Assembly: GCA_027886175.1 (NCBI GenBank)
Contig: JAJNNQ010000075.1
Coordinates: forward strand, 55,985,001-56,049,000
Direction of reading: 5' to 3'
DNA length: 64,000 nt
From: Phylloscopus collybita
Taxonomy: Eukaryota > Chordata > Aves > Passeriformes > Phylloscopidae
The translations under genes and the position numbers were made by a program. Numbering within the stretch: position 1 is the first letter of the stretch; each line of letters begins with the position of its first letter. Below, one piece after another: positions 62,316-64,000 of this stretch. The notes beneath the pieces were generated by a model, which saw only the letters and a program-made list of their open reading frames with translations, made no database searches and was not told where the DNA came from.

Positions 62316-64000
62316 TAGAAACATTTATATCTTCTATGTGTCTTTGTTACCTTTTTCATTAAGGGCCCTTTCTGTATAGTTGATGCTAATGTGTCTGATC
62401 CTGTTTTGCCAGCTCCTCAGAAAAATGTGTTGGAAACAACAACTGAATATTGGCCTGTTATGTAAGAAGAAATCCAGACTCAGAGATGTTGTTTTAATTT
62501 TCTAAATGGTAAACAGGCTTAATGAGATAAGTGAAATAATTTTAAAATATATATTTTAACTATTACATTTCTGTTAAATTAAGGATAATAATCAATCTGT
62601 GCAGGATGGTCTACCTGCTTTGAGAAAAAAAGAAAATTTAAAGGTTATTTGCTTGATTTTCTATAGTGAAAAGTTCTCTGTTTGCATTAGCTGTTTCAAA
62701 AATGTGTAGAGGAGAAGCCAGTTGTTTTTTTAATGAGGCATAGTAAAAACACAAAAGGGAAGCGTATGGAGGAAAAAGTCTCTGATCTTTTAAGTTTGAT
62801 CTCTTTCACTGGTCTGGAACACCAGAGGTCTCGAACCTGAGTGTCTAATTTTTTAACAGTTAAACAGTTTTGTAAATCTTCCCTGATTTACAAGTTGTTT
62901 GTTCGGTTGGTCTTTCTATTTTAACTTTGTTAACTACCAGAATTTAATTTACAGGTGGGGAAAAGGGATTCTGAAACAGTAGATGTCTGTACTTTAAAGA
63001 TTAGTTTGCCTTGTAATTATTAATATACTGAAGATCTATCTACTAGTATATGTACAATTGATTATATGGATGTTTAAATGTGTTTTCTTCACCTTGGTTT
63101 CAAGTTTTTTTTTATCTGAAACATCCACAGTGTAACATATAAGATGTTCTCCAGAGTAAATGGGTTTCTGTCAATATATTATTCAATTTTCTTTGAACAT
63201 AGGAATATTTTTACTAACAGCAGTCTGTAGAAGTAAGCATTCTGTCATTGTCAATGACATTTGATCAACAGTGTGATTTTTATATGGAGAAAAAGGATTA
63301 AAAGAAAAATTATAGCTGATGATAGTCTACTATTCAGTAAAAATAACTTCATGGATAAATTAATGTTATTGTCCTTTAGATGACATGCAAGGTAATAAGG
63401 TCTTCAAATCCAAAGGTTTATGTTTCTTTTTTTAACTCTCAAATTAAGAACAAAATTGATATTTTATTTTAAAGTCTTTTTTTTTTCTGAGGATGATAAA
63501 CTAGAAATCACTTTTTTCCCTATGGAGTCCCCAGAGAAATATGGTTCATCTGGTCCTGTTGCAGTTAGCATATGGTGATAACTTTTACCCAAAAGGTGAT
63601 ATCGGAAGTTGTTCCTGAGCTAGAGAATCTGAGGAAACAAAGCGTTGTGAATGCTTGCAGTGCAGTCTTCTGCACCAGGGCAGTTCTTACCTTATTTTGT
63701 AATGAGAACAGATTTTTTTTTCATTCTCCTAAATCTCTAATGTGTGCAAGTAAGGTTTTTCTGCATTGCTATTGGTTAGATCAGGCAGGAGCTAATCACC
63801 TCAGATCAGGAATGATGATCCATTTAACTGCTTCCATTCAGTCCATGGATTTGACTTTGAGATAATAAACTGCAGTAAAAATGGTTATATTTAGTGGAAT
63901 TATTTTTTTCAGAATGCATACTAAGAAAATCTTTTGCCTTTAATTTAGCTTTTGAGTGAATAAATTATGAATAAATCATTGATAAACTGAAGTTAGATGA

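Larger units (their letters stand above)
44034..64000 (+). other. DOK6: 5' part of the next DOK6 intron, at least 20 kb
   Basis: Starts with the GTAAGG donor at 44034; the matching acceptor is beyond the window, since no exon with the expected C-terminal tail sequence is visible. This is the repeat-richest part: antisense CR1 fragments at 44910, 50951, 54700, 58240 and 61747, two solo LTRs (47602 and 48570), a pentanucleotide array at 50881, MIR-like stretches near 53565 and 56720, and the T48 (59570) and A41 (60938) runs. In the stretches 49060-50860, 51200-53550 and 62330-64000 I see nothing recognisable. Confidence 0.8.

Noticed and set aside
61980..62324. 114-codon minus-strand open frame with RT-like segments
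   Set aside because: It belongs to the CR1 fragment at 61747-62315 and is not a host gene.
44034..64000. Expected downstream DOK6 tail exons
   Set aside because: Looked for the conserved C-terminal segment (PRSAYW-like) on the + strand; not seen, so the next exon is taken to lie outside the window.
1..64000. CRISPR array, operons, phage, tRNA, rRNA or biosynthetic cluster
   Set aside because: No regularly spaced direct repeats with unique spacers, no dense same-strand coding, and no cloverleaf or rRNA landmarks; composition and splice structure are those of a vertebrate intron.

Overview
This is vertebrate, almost certainly avian, genomic DNA: AT-rich, intron-dominated, with CR1 LINE 3' fragments as the commonest repeat and three solo LTRs of types frequent in neoavian, especially passerine, genomes. 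The order (passerine) is an inference from LTR style and is not proven. No bacterial-type gene, operon, CRISPR array, tRNA or rRNA is visible.

The only protein-coding gene I can support is DOK6 (docking protein 6) on the + strand, with three consecutive internal coding exons: 9795-9914, 19485-19674 and 43895-44033. They join in frame across split codons (phase 2 out of the preceding exon is not visible; then AAT-G|AG and AG|G) and encode about residues 97-246 of a roughly 330-residue adaptor: the C-terminal helix of the PH domain, the linker, and essentially the whole IRS-type PTB domain. All acceptors are AG and all donors are GTAAGT, GTAAGA or GTAAGG. The 5' exons (start codon, most of the PH domain) and the 3' exons (C-terminal tail) lie outside the window. 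The rest is intron: at least 9.8 kb, then 9.6 kb, 24.2 kb and at least 20 kb.

Layout: 1-9794 is the end of an upstream intron with little recognisable repeat content. 9915-19484 is an intron with simple repeats and a stretch that looks like conserved non-coding DNA. 19675-43894 holds a perfect 30-bp tandem duplication, a solo LTR with a 5-bp target duplication, two sense-oriented CR1 3' ends, an ERV-LTR-like fragment and an amniote MIR-like SINE. 44034-64000 is the most repeat-loaded part: two solo LTRs 375 bp apart with 5- and 6-bp target duplications, five antisense CR1 fragments, a telomere-like (AGGGT)n array at a CR1 3' tail, two further MIR-like stretches, and two very long homopolymers (T48 and A41).

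The only 'system' is the DOK6 transcription unit. No new gene system was found. The noteworthy items are the dateable retroviral insertions, the G-rich microsatellite, the T48/A41 pair able to form duplex RNA within one intron, and possible conserved enhancers, which could not be tested from one sequence.
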